This document shows, one piece after another, positions 23,902 to 33,893 of a stretch of DNA of 64,000 nucleotides. The stretch is taken from positions 12,908,831-12,972,830 of the forward strand of contig NC_135779.1 of the NCBI RefSeq assembly GCF_028453695.1. Reading direction: 5' to 3'. The notes under the pieces are model-generated. The model was not told where the DNA came from. It made no database searches and saw nothing but the letters and a program-made list of their open reading frames with translations. The stretch comes from Augochlora pura (taxonomy: Eukaryota > Arthropoda > Insecta > Hymenoptera > Halictidae). Both the position numbers and the translations under genes were made by a program. Numbering within the stretch: position 1 is the stretch's first letter; each line of letters begins with the position of its first letter.

Positions 23902-24944
23902 ATAATGAGATTTCTAATACAACTTTGTTACGTCTCGTAGATTATAGCAAAATTGAAATTGTATCAAATTTCTATTTTAAATAAAGTTTTGAGTATGATC
24001 TCTTTCATCAAATAAGTTGTTATTACAAATAAGCTGTTGAACAAGATTATATGATTCAGTATTCTACGATCAAATTTATATGATTAAATTCATACGATCA
24101 AGTTTATACGATTAAGTTCAGACACAACTTAACAATAGTACAGCATAATAAGCTAACAACTTAACCCATACTGAAGAAAATGTATGATCAAGAATTGTTC
24201 TCGTAAAAATTCACTTTTCAATCTCTCCTAAAGCCCGAAAATTTTTTAATATAAACCTGAATCGATATAAATATGCACGCTCCAGCTTACGGAAAAGAAA
24301 TTTAAGCAAGCGGCAACGCCAATTGGCAAACATTCGCAACTCGACAACACCAAATGGCGTCGTCCGTAACCGAAACTGTTGACCCGGATGCACACGCATC
24401 GGGATGAAAATTACCCCACACGTTTTTATAACACCGGCGCATGAAAATGGATATTGTCAAGCTTATCCACATTCCAATGCATCCGAACGATTCCTTAACA
24501 CATATTGTCGATATGTATCAATCGCATATTTTCATTTTCTCATCGTATATAATAGTGTTTCGTTGCTTAAAGTGATATAATAAATATACTTCATCCGAGC
24601 GTTGCTATACGTGTAATATTTCATTCTTAAACAGATTCAGTAACAAACATCAAAAATGTATTTTATACGACATGAAATATTTTTCCGTTTGTGTAAAACA
24701 TTGTTATTGGCAGTATTGTCAATATAAATTGTTACAACATAAATAACATCCATCGATTGCTTATTGTGTTAAGTCAAATTTTGAAATGTCAAATTTTGTT
24801 CATTCATAAAGATTACCTCTGCCGGGTTTTTTATTTATTTATTTATATATTTATTCATTCATTTATACTACAATCTTTTGGATAGTAAGGCTATTTATCA
24901 TTACTGTAACGTTTTCATATAATTTTCTTATATGAATACAAATT
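23902..24944. other. AT-rich non-coding stretch
   Basis: No gene is seen. It includes the 14-bp minisatellite at 24050-24120 and a TTTA-rich run at about 24830-24865. Confidence 0.5.
24050..24120. repeat. 14-bp minisatellite, five units
   Basis: Units TATGATTCAGTATTC, TACGATCAAATTTA, TATGATTAAATTCA, TACGATCAAGTTTA and TACGATTAAGTTCA follow each other directly (consensus TAYGATYAARTTYA). The first unit is one base longer and more diverged. Confidence 0.8.
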
Positions 24945-25165
24945 CTACAGTAATGCTGTAGAAGCAACCCGCAACATAAACAGAACCTTTGACGACGATA
25001 GTGTGAAGGAAAGGAAACTGTGGTGTTGGTTTGCAAAGTTCCGTTTCGGAGACTTTTCTTTGAAAAATCAACCGCGCGCTAGACCAGAAGCGGTTGTGGA
25101 TAATGACGTCTTGGAATAGCATGTGTACGATGGCCAACGTCAAATATTGTGAGATTTTGCATCGA
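24945..25165 (+). pseudogene. Mariner transposase fragment (N-terminal DNA-binding part)
   Basis: The + strand translates into an N-terminal mariner-type helix-turn-helix stretch. It has NAVEATRNIN, then a WCWFAKFR-like segment, then FGDFSLKNQPR and VVDNDVLE, in the order seen in mariner transposases. It carries in-frame stops, lacks the catalytic DD34D domain and shows no paired terminal repeats. It is therefore an old fragment with no function of its own. The family assignment rests on motif memory, without a search. Confidence 0.75.
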
Positions 25166-25422
25166 ATATATCTGAGGATTTTAGTTTTTAAATGTGAAAC
25201 ACTGATGTATGCTCTTAGATTTATTTTTATTTTTAATACTCTTTAATCTTTCTTGCATACAGCGGCTTATATTTTTAACAATATTTAAACAAAAACTTAA
25301 CCATACAACGTACATATTTGTATATTTCTGTATTATAAATAGTAGAAAATAGGAATATGTAAACATAGTTTCCTTTAGTTTTTGTTTACATAGCAGTAAA
25401 AATGTAAAAGTTGCTCTGATTA

Positions 25423-25468
25423 TACAAGGTGTCCCAAAACTGTCTTATAACCGGAAATGGAGGATACC
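25423..25468 (+). mobile_element. End of a foldback MITE, cut by the assembly gap
   Basis: The sequence TACAAGGTGTCCCAAAACTG followed by a short GGAAATGGAGGATACC stretch matches the end of the 49069-49408 family. It runs directly into the N gap, so only this end is visible. Confidence 0.55.
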
Positions 25469-25568
25469 NNNNNNNNNNNNNNNNNNNNNNNNNNNNNNNN
25501 NNNNNNNNNNNNNNNNNNNNNNNNNNNNNNNNNNNNNNNNNNNNNNNNNNNNNNNNNNNNNNNNNNNN
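25469..25568. other. Assembly gap, 100 N
   Basis: Exactly 100 N, the usual convention for a gap of unknown length. It interrupts a repeat end, which may be why the assembly broke here. A frame spanning it is meaningless. Confidence 0.99.
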
Positions 25569-27329
25569 GATAAGCCAGAACGCGTGATTGACTTATCGTT
25601 CATCGTTTTCTTACATAAATAAAGCCATTTTTGTAATTCTGATGAAATGGCACAGTATTTGAAGCTAATTGAAAAAAGGTACAAAAGAAACTGAAGTTTG
25701 TATCAGTTTCGTTTTATTTTCATAAAAACTGTTATCGAAGTTTCTTCAGTGAAGTGAGGTGATTTAAAAAAAAAACGGGAACAGGAAAGCAAGATCTTTT
25801 GCCGACAAAATTCTTTAGTTAACTCGAGAAAAATATGTTTTAGGTATTTTGTTGGATACGTTCTCGTTTTATCGTTAATGTCATTGCTACGATTAAATTT
25901 ATCGTTGCGCAATTTTTGGAAATATTCTTCTACAGTATTATATTTACTCGTGTTGCACATTGATTCGAATGTTAAATTAACAATAAGCCACTAGTTGATA
26001 AACCATTTTCGATTGAACATTATCTCAGCTCACTGAATATGCAAAACTAATTATATGTATCCATTTGAAATATTAAGTTAATTTATGCAAAACAAATTAT
26101 ATGTATCCATTTGAAATATTAAGTTGACCTTTATAACTCGGATTAGAGTATTTTCTATAGATAGAAAAAAATGGAAAAATGATCATTTACGTGCACCTTG
26201 TATCTAACTTGAATGCGTGTAATTTTGTTCTATTAAACTTTTGCATAGCTTCAATCACTTACGAGATATTTTCTGGGAGATGTAAATACGGACACATTGT
26301 ATACTTCTACGATATATGACAATGGTACTTACTTATGTGACAATGAGCATATGGATTATGCACAATGATCTTACAACTGCGGCTTATGTACTACGGTTAT
26401 GTCTACGGTACGAGGAATGGCGGTAAAACTCGCGCCGGAGTGCGGTGGGGGGAGACATAACCGTTAAAAAACTTTTCGGTTATTTGTATTCTTTTGTATT
26501 CGATCTATTCACTGTGTTTATAAATAAACTGTTATCAAATATGTAAATTGTTACCGATTTATAAATAAACTGTTACCAAACTTGTTATAAATAAATTTGT
26601 GAAATTTTAAACGTTAGAATGAAGAATACGTATTTAATATCCCCGACTCACTAAATTGTTAAACAAAGAGAGAAATATTAATCTATCTCTTGTTTGTTAC
26701 AATTGGCAAAGAATATTTACATTTTGCAAGAAGTGATTTATAGCGACAGCAGGACGTTTAATTCTGCAAATAACGGACGCCAAGGCGAACATTGACATTT
26801 TCGATGTCGATGTTCACATTTTCAACGAAATCGCTTGAACAATTTTACTTGACAAACCCCTTCGCTGATCCGTGCTGCAGTACTGAAATTTGGATTCCAT
26901 CTTGAAATTGCATCCTATTTCGACACAATACCTCAACCGCAACGTCCACGAATGGAACTTTAACAGGAAATGGATTTCTCAAAAACTTTTTCGATATCAG
27001 TCACTACATGCCCCGGGTCGACCGAGGGCATTTCTTTTCTATATTAATGAAATATTCAAGTAGGTCCTGACAAACATCGAATATGCATATATAATGACTC
27101 AATCACGAAATTCGTATAAGCTCCCGCGCAAGTTGCACTCAAAACATATAGCGGGAACATTGCATTATGGAAATTATGCAAAACTCGCTCCCCTGGAGAC
27201 TAGAAAAATTTGCTATCGAAATATGTTGCAAATATAAACATGGATATGCGTGCAGTTTAAAAACTAAAATGCATAACTTCTGCACATTTTTGATCCGTTT
27301 AAATTTTTATATGTTTATTGAGGCCATAG
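25569..27329. other. AT-rich non-coding stretch
   Basis: No gene is supported. It contains a 46-bp tandem duplication (26039-26126) and a partial direct repeat of TTTATAAATAAACTGTTA-type sequence near 26518-26600. Confidence 0.5.
26039..26126. repeat. Recent 46-bp tandem duplication
   Basis: ATGCAAAACTAATTATATGT at 26039 is repeated as ATGCAAAACAAATTATATGT at 26085 with the same continuation (ATCCATTTGAAATATTAAGTT). Only about one base differs over the shared part, so the event is young. Confidence 0.85.
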
Positions 27330-27333
27330 TTAA

Positions 27334-27453
27334 TCCTTTCATTACTTCCAATATAAATAGTTAATAACCACATAGGGCTGCTGCAAAATTAGTGTTTAGA
27401 CAGAATGTTTGTAACTCCGGGTCCAAATGGACCCAACCCTCGTCATTTGAAGG
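27334..27453. mobile_element. Possible TTAA MITE with GGGTCC palindrome
   Basis: The right side is persuasive. TTAA at 27454-27457 is preceded by CGTCATTTGAAGG. A hairpin GGGTCCAAATGGACCC at 27419-27434 lies 19 bp from that end, the same layout as in the better supported elements. The left end (TTAA at 27330-27333 followed by TCCTTTCATTAC) only loosely mirrors the right end, so the full extent is uncertain. Confidence 0.4.
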
Positions 27454-27615
27454 TTAATACGAAATATAATTAATATTCTTTAACTAAATAATTTAGTAAT
27501 TTTTTAAGATCAATATTTCCGACACTGTAAAGACGTTCGTAAAAAATCGAATTATTTTCAGAGCATACAATTATTCTACAATTTGTTAATTTTATCTTCA
27601 GTTACAACTTGATTG

Positions 27616-27640
27616 TTAACACTTTACTGACCGGTCATTC
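27616..27640. mobile_element. Single TTAA element end with TGACCGGTCA palindrome
   Basis: TTAACACTTTAC is followed after a few bases by the perfect palindrome TGACCGGTCA (27628-27637). It resembles the start of the 63321 element (TTAACACTTTAAC). No partner end was found downstream, so it may be a truncated copy. Confidence 0.3.
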
Positions 27641-28219
27641 GGCATAAATATTTCTGTTATTACAGGATAATTAAATCTACTAATATTTTTATACTTACAT
27701 AACATTAGCTTTAAACGATATTTATGTTATCTTTATTTTATTTATTTCATTAATCGTGAAAGGTACCTAATATTTAAAAATTTATGTAATAATATTGCAA
27801 CTTACAGTAGTACAATCTGACGCATTTATCTCAATAATAAATAAATTATTGGTAGCTTCATAGTTTTACTAAATTATTGCTATGATTCAATTTTATTGTA
27901 TTTTGAGACAAGGATAAATTAGTTTTCTTCTGTTTACTTCTCGTTTTACTGAATAAAATTTTAAAACAATATCGTTCTCTGGTACAACCTCAAATGTGGC
28001 ATATTTCATTTATTATTAATATATTAATTGTAATGTAGAAAACTTCGTTCACTACAATTACGTCGTGGAAAATCAACAAATAAGCATTTAATTGGCTTTT
28101 GCAGCATGCAAATCTAAACTGGACTAAGTTGTCTTTTTCTCAACGGCATAATCATTTGAAACTAGCAATTGTTGGACAATTAGTAAAATCGTCTGACGAA
28201 GGATTCCTAATTTTTATAG

Positions 28220-29060
28220 AAAATTCTGTTTCACCTTTGCCTCGCGTGTAAGGTAAGGGGCAACGGGTATCGGGCGTGCCCGAAACTCTTGTGTCCGATG
28301 CGAGTCACGCTCACTATTCTGCATCGCGATTAGGCTGCGAACAACGGGGTACACAGAAGGTCCGTCTTGTCGCTGTAGCGCAGCGAGGCAGCGGGGGCGG
28401 TTCGGTGTTGAACTATGAAACACCTCTGTCGGTCCGCGCCCTTTGGCGCAAGGAATTCACTTGGAATGGATAAAATCTCTTATAAAATCCCGCTCGGCGT
28501 GTCCCAAGGCATGCATACATGTATGAAAGTGGTTGCCCCTCGGCAAACAGGCGTACTCGCGAACATCAGAATGTGAGCACAGCACCGGGCTGCGAGATAC
28601 CGCTTCAAATTGCTCGCGCGCCGCATCTCAAACGAGCCTGCGGCTGGCTCCGTGAATCTCCGGGGAATAAACGTTTTCGTTTCCTTCATTTGTGCGAAAA
28701 TATATCCAGCCGCCGCCGCCGCCGCCGCCGGATCCCGGGCTCACGTTTCGTACCGAGCAACCGTCCCTACGTGAACAATTTTTGCCCGAATTTTTCATGG
28801 CCCCGTCGCCGAGAACGACTCTCCATCTTCTTACCGCGCGGCCAACGCCGCCGCTGCCGCCGCCGCCACAGCGCCCACCCGCCCGCCCGCCGGTTGTATT
28901 GTTTCGCGCGGAATGAAGTCGCAGAAATGCCTCGGACAAACCCTCCGGGTATATAAAAGTTTCCGAGGAAGATACGTGGAACGTTCGATGCCGGAAAGTT
29001 TCAAGAGCGGACACGCGGAACGTTCGCCGCTCTGCTTCGCGAACTACCGAGTCCTTTCAA
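28220..29060. other. GC-rich, CpG-rich island with CCG runs
   Basis: This is the most GC-rich block of the window. It contains GCCGCC/CCG runs (about 28710-28730 and 28848-28865) and frames open on both strands (for example 28519-28956 plus and 28628-29014 minus). Their translations are Arg- and Pro-rich and mutually incompatible, so no protein is called. A TATATAAAAG motif at 28950 makes a promoter or first exon of a neighbouring gene plausible. Confidence 0.4.
28950..28959 (+). promoter_or_regulatory. Possible TATA box
   Basis: TATATAAAAG lies at the downstream edge of a strongly GC-rich, CpG-rich island. That is a good TATA match in an unusual composition. No initiator or downstream ORF confirms it. 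Confidence 0.2.
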
Positions 29061-29228
29061 CTTGCGGTAATAAAACACGAGTAATAGTTTTCATAATTCC
29101 TCGAACTTACTTTGGGGCATGCTGTTCATTTTCTTCCGTTGTTAAGTGTGTCTACACAGTTAGAGACAATTTGATTTTCTGGGAATAGATTGCAGTTGGA
29201 CAGTAACGGGCTCAAATTAACTTGTACC

Positions 29229-29484
29229 GTGCGTTCACCAAAAGAAGACGCAGCGTGTTTGCATTTCCGCCTTTGCTGTAGTCCACTGTGTCTCCTATGG
29301 TCGCAGGTAGTAATCAGCTGTTGGACAAAGATGGTGTCAAATGTCAGCAGCTGATTGTAGTGTTGATATTCGACACCCTTTTCGGTCAATAATAGATTAC
29401 TATCTGCGATCATAGAGGGGGTAGCAGGCTGCAGCAGAAATGGAAAGGTGTACACGCTGTGTTTTTTTTCTGGCGAACGCACGA
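29229..29484. mobile_element. Foldback element, about 256 bp
   Basis: Left arm GTGCGTTCACCAAAAGAAGA (from 29229) is mirrored by the right arm, read inward GTGCGTTCGCCAGAAAAAAA (to 29484). Both continue through CGCAGCGTGT/CACAGCGTGT and TTTCC. The middle has a second inverted pair, AATCAGCTG facing CAGCTGATT. A 118-codon minus-strand frame across the arms reflects the lack of stops and is not a gene. Superfamily unknown; no target duplication found. Confidence 0.6.
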
Positions 29485-29619
29485 AACATTGTTCTCGTTA
29501 TCTAAACGAACACCAAGAAAAAAAATTATATTTTCTAATATTTAACTTGTCCTGTCCTCTATTATCACTAACATAAAAAAGTATAAATATGGTGTGCTGT
29601 TAACATTTGTGTTGAGTCC

Positions 29620-30060
29620 TGGACATAGGGCCTCAAGAACGATCTTTAAATAAGGAAGACCAATTTACAGTTTATGGTGCTAGTAATGGTAAAAGGCTAT
29701 TTTTGAGGAACCGAACTATCAAGTAATTTTAATATTTCGAGCGACGCATATTTTATCGGTTTAAAATATCTTGTTTTCGGTCTCAATAGCAAATGCTGAC
29801 ATCATAAACCTCGTGGATTTTTAAAGGGCTGCGCGAACAGAGGCCTGAAGGCCCAAGACAGGCTCGCGACCGTTCCGCGAACGGCTACTTTTACGGTACA
29901 GTCAGACCTGGAGGAAATCCCTGTCAAACGTTGCGAAACCACCCCCTACCACAGAGTTTCTTCCTATCCCTACTTAGACATTTTTTCCATCTCTACCAAA
30001 TTTATCCTGCGACCGAGCTTTCATAAAAGCTAGTGCGACGATATATAACAGAATCGAATA
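29620..30060 (+). repeat. Dispersed repeat, copy A (C-terminal coding end plus LTR- or UTR-like tail)
   Basis: From 29683 to about 30055 this matches 55484-55800 in the same orientation, sharing GCTAGTAATGGTAAAAGGCT and the hairpin CCGTTCCGCGAACGG. The upstream part is an open frame ending in a TAA near 29728. Its tail (GASNGKRLFLRNRTIK) is also present in copy B. It looks like the end of a retroelement protein followed by an LTR or 3' UTR. I could not name the protein. Copy A has an extra stretch (about 29740-29810) that copy B lacks. Confidence 0.65.
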
Positions 30061-31942
30061 GATAATAGAATGGAACATAGTATAGAACACGTAGCATATA
30101 TGCAGACGATAGAGCTGTCGTAGAATTCTAAAACCTAAGACCAAAGTGTATTATAGTAGACCAAATAAGTTTTGTTAGTTAAATTTCAAGTCAACATTTT
30201 ACACAGTCCACACCTATAGCGTCATACTTCGTCGCTAATACTGATCGACGCCGTGACGCCCCAACAATTTGATTAAAATATCACAAAAAATGTAAGAGCT
30301 ATTTTGAGTCTACAATTATTCACATCACTGTACACGTGGTCACCATTTGAAATGAAATAACTTGTTTAAAGTTGAACGAAAGCATTTAAATTTTTTCTAA
30401 GGTAATAGGAAGGCTAATTTGTTACATAACGCATATTAATTCTTTTGCAAACTTTATCTATAGCGATTTTCTATCATCGTTTGTTATTCCATCCCATTAC
30501 TACTTCTGCAACAATTTTGTTACACATTCTTTGACAAAAAAGGTATCCTAAAATAAAAAAATCCATTACGTTTTATACAATTTCAGAAATATGACTGAGT
30601 TTTAAAAAGTGTCCACATTTATTCGTACACAGCTGTATATATTTTAGTCAGTTAATGTTTTATTTTCAGTTTTAATGCAGCTCTTTAATCTTGTCTTCTG
30701 CCGCACAACAAAAGCGGAATTCCAACTGTGGCGGTACATTTAGAACGATTTTATGTTATTGCTATAAAAATACGTTCGAAACATTTGTACCACAATCTGA
30801 ATTGTAGGTATCATGTAATTGTAACTGCATTTGTTTTTTCATTTGATTCACCGTGAAAACGAGATAATTAATAAATATTGATATACTAAATATACTATAT
30901 CCACGCGTATGTTCGTTAAATGTTTATAACAGAGATATATTTAACATTTCTCTTTATCGCGTGTGACGTTTTTAATAAACATGAAAATGCGTTGCGAGAT
31001 GTTAGCAGCAATTATTAAATGAAACATTTGTCGGCTTTTATTTATATTTTCATACGTAACTCTCTAACTGTTTCCATTGTTTACTTTTAATTTTAAACGC
31101 ACTCTCCGCATTAATATAATAAATTGAATTGTTAGCCAATTCGTTACAGTAACTTTTTAACAAATTAAACAACGTTCTAAAAAGGAACATATTTGATAAA
31201 GTTTATTTCAGCGAATAATATGAAAGCTTGAAAGTCCATTTAAGACTCACATTATTTTAAAGGCGAGGTTGTCATGGAATGAAAAGCAGAACGTACATTC
31301 GTACCATACATTAATTAAACACATTTAATTAACGTGAATTCGCATGTCTTAATTTGGAAATTGAAATATTTTCGGAAGATTTCATCCACTTTCATCGTTG
31401 TAATCCTGCGTGACGTTTTAAATAAAAAAAAATGACTCAGTTGTTCTCCACTAGTCCACGGAAGTCAAAAGTGAACGCTGTATTTAATTTACATTCAAAT
31501 GAGAGTATTTATGAAAGCACAAAATCTTCATCGGCATTGTACCTCTTACACGATAAATCGTTTGATCCTTTAATTAAGTTTTAATGAAAATAGCTGCCAT
31601 AGAAGCACGTCTCTTTTAAAGCACTTGAGATTCTTCTCAAGAATCCAATATTGAATTTCTACGTAAAAAGAAATATATTGGGACCTTTGCTAGTAATCAT
31701 AACTGATCAAAGCTTCTTTTTAAATACTATTGCGCAGTTTGTTATCTAAACTTTCAACAATAAATATATTACACGGTTAGATATAAATTACTTATGACGT
31801 ATATAAATTTTCAAAATACAGAAAATGTGTACATTCATGACAATTAATAATATCGCTATTTTATTGTTACTATAATGGGAACTATCAAGAATTCTGTTTC
31901 AGAAGAACTGAAAGACTATTTTCTTATTTTAGATCCAAAAAG
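30061..31942. other. AT-rich non-coding stretch
   Basis: Nothing recognisable was seen: no ORF of note, no paired repeat, no RNA gene. Confidence 0.5.
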
Positions 31943-31946
31943 TTAA

Positions 31947-32184
31947 CCCTTTGCATTCGTGTGGTAACTCTGTGACACTATAAAATTGTTCTATCACGTT
32001 GCATAATAATCTCTATACTAACAAAGTTTGCATTTAAAAAGTTGTTAAGGTTATGTTATATTAGTACGAATAACACGAAACAATTATATATGCATAAAAT
32101 GCACTTTGTTGTATAAAATAGAAATACTATAAGCCAGAAAAATTACTTCAGATTTCTAGTCGAAATGGCTTCGAGTGCAAAGAG
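31947..32184. mobile_element. TTAA MITE with CCCTTTGCATTCG ends, 238 bp
   Basis: TTAA lies at 31943-31946 and 32185-32188. The left end CCCTTTGCATTCG and the right end read inward, CTCTTTGCACTCG, agree at 11 of 13 bases. A hairpin TCGAAATGGCTTCGA (five-base arms) sits at 32160-32174, 10 bp inside the right end. There is no ORF. It is similar in length and ends to the 15323 element. Confidence 0.75.
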
Positions 32185-33837
32185 TTAAAGTGTGACCACG
32201 GACAATTAAACATAAAACTCTGCAGTAAAATTATGTTAATAATTTTTAATTTAATATTTCTGCATCCAGAAATGATCTCATATCGTTAACAACAATAGAC
32301 AATGTTTAATGAATTAATAGCACTAACAGATTTATTAAATTTAAGGAGACACGAATATTATGATGATTCATAAGATTTTTATTTCATCTTAACTATTTAC
32401 GTATTTGAAGCACATTCGAGGTAACAATAGAAATTTTTTATTTGAAAAATAAAAATGTAAATCGGTATATAAGTATATAATAGATATAAACCCTGAGTCT
32501 ATTAATAAATACACGGAGCCGAGAAAGAGAAATAATTTTATATTACACGATCTAATTCCATCTACCAAACACTTTCCAAGCTGGCAATAGATTTTTCTTC
32601 AATAATAAATAACAATTAGATTGTATAGTACTACTGCAAGCTCCGTATTGTTATAAAACTTTTTAAAATAATAGACACCTTCCGCGACGAATAAAATAAA
32701 TAAAACAAAAATAAAATAAATGAAATAGATCAAATAACTATTGTTTACTACTAATGTTCTGAGAATTTAAAAATGCTTACAGCTAAATAATCGGTCGGAA
32801 AAGTGTAAATATCTCTTCTTGAAATAATTAATTATTTAATTACCTTATAAAGCTTCACCAAGAAACATACAATAAGAGCACATTTTACTGGGATATGTTG
32901 TGTACACTTGTATTCTTCATAATTATTTAAATTCAATAATTTAATAATTGTTTCATAATTATTCATACGTTATTTTCCAAAAAACAAAGTTCTTTCGTGA
33001 ACTAAAAAATTACTATTACGAGACCATGTTAACCCACACATTTATACGCATTTTAAAAATCTGCACGCGTCACAAATACATAAAAATCCGCACTCTATTC
33101 GTAATAGAAATTCACTCTCGTGTAAAACCACGTTTATCAGACGATTGCGCATAACTCTGTCTGATGAATAAAGGAGCAGTATTTAAAGCTTTCTGGTTGT
33201 TTTGCAATTAAATCGAGCATTATTGCGTTTCTGTTCCATCCCCGGTTCAAAGCAGAGTCACTTTGGAACGCGATGCGTGCTATCTTTCCGTTGCAGGCGG
33301 ATCATTATCGAAATGTAATATCACTGAAAACGGCCGCTGTAAACATTGCGTTTCTTGCGTCCGAGCACGGTGCTCCGCATAATTATAAAACCTATCATCG
33401 CTTCACCCTTGTTTCCAGACAATACTACGCGCGGCCCATTATTCTCTCTCGCGCGCGCGCGGGATAATTCAAATGTGCAGTCGTCGGTTGCTCCGAAATA
33501 CACGGGCGTATTCAAAAGCGTTTCCCAGATAGAGTCCGTCGCGGCGGTGCGGAACGCTCACAGGTAGCTTTAAGCTACGGCGTGCGATGCCACGGGATCA
33601 GGATTCTCGTTATTGACGAGTAAACTACGAAACAAACGGTTCCCGCTATCGTGTAAAATATTCGCAATTAACCAGTTGTCGAGAATTCGTAAGCATCGGG
33701 TGAACGAAACATTGTGAATTATTTGCAATCTAATACAACTGCAAATGACAAAAAGTGACAAAAACCAGTTAAATATCTTCCAAAATGCTATAATCTTTTA
33801 CATCGTTTAGTCACATATGAAAATTTCGTTTTAACAT

Positions 33838-33893
33838 GAGGGAGGCTAGTTTCCTGTCCAATCATTGAAATAGTTCCTTTAATTTTGCTATAG
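33838..33893. repeat. Dispersed repeat, copy 1
   Basis: GGCTAGTTTCCTGTCCAATC and the following TGAAATA...TTCCTTTAATTTTGCTATA closely match 40976-41030 in the same orientation. The family is unknown. Confidence 0.55.

Noticed and set aside
28519..29014. Frames of 128-145 codons on both strands
   Set aside because: Open because of CCG-rich composition; translations are Arg/Pro-rich and incompatible with each other.
29126..29482. 118-codon minus-strand frame
   Set aside because: Coincides with a foldback element; the two arms simply lack stops.
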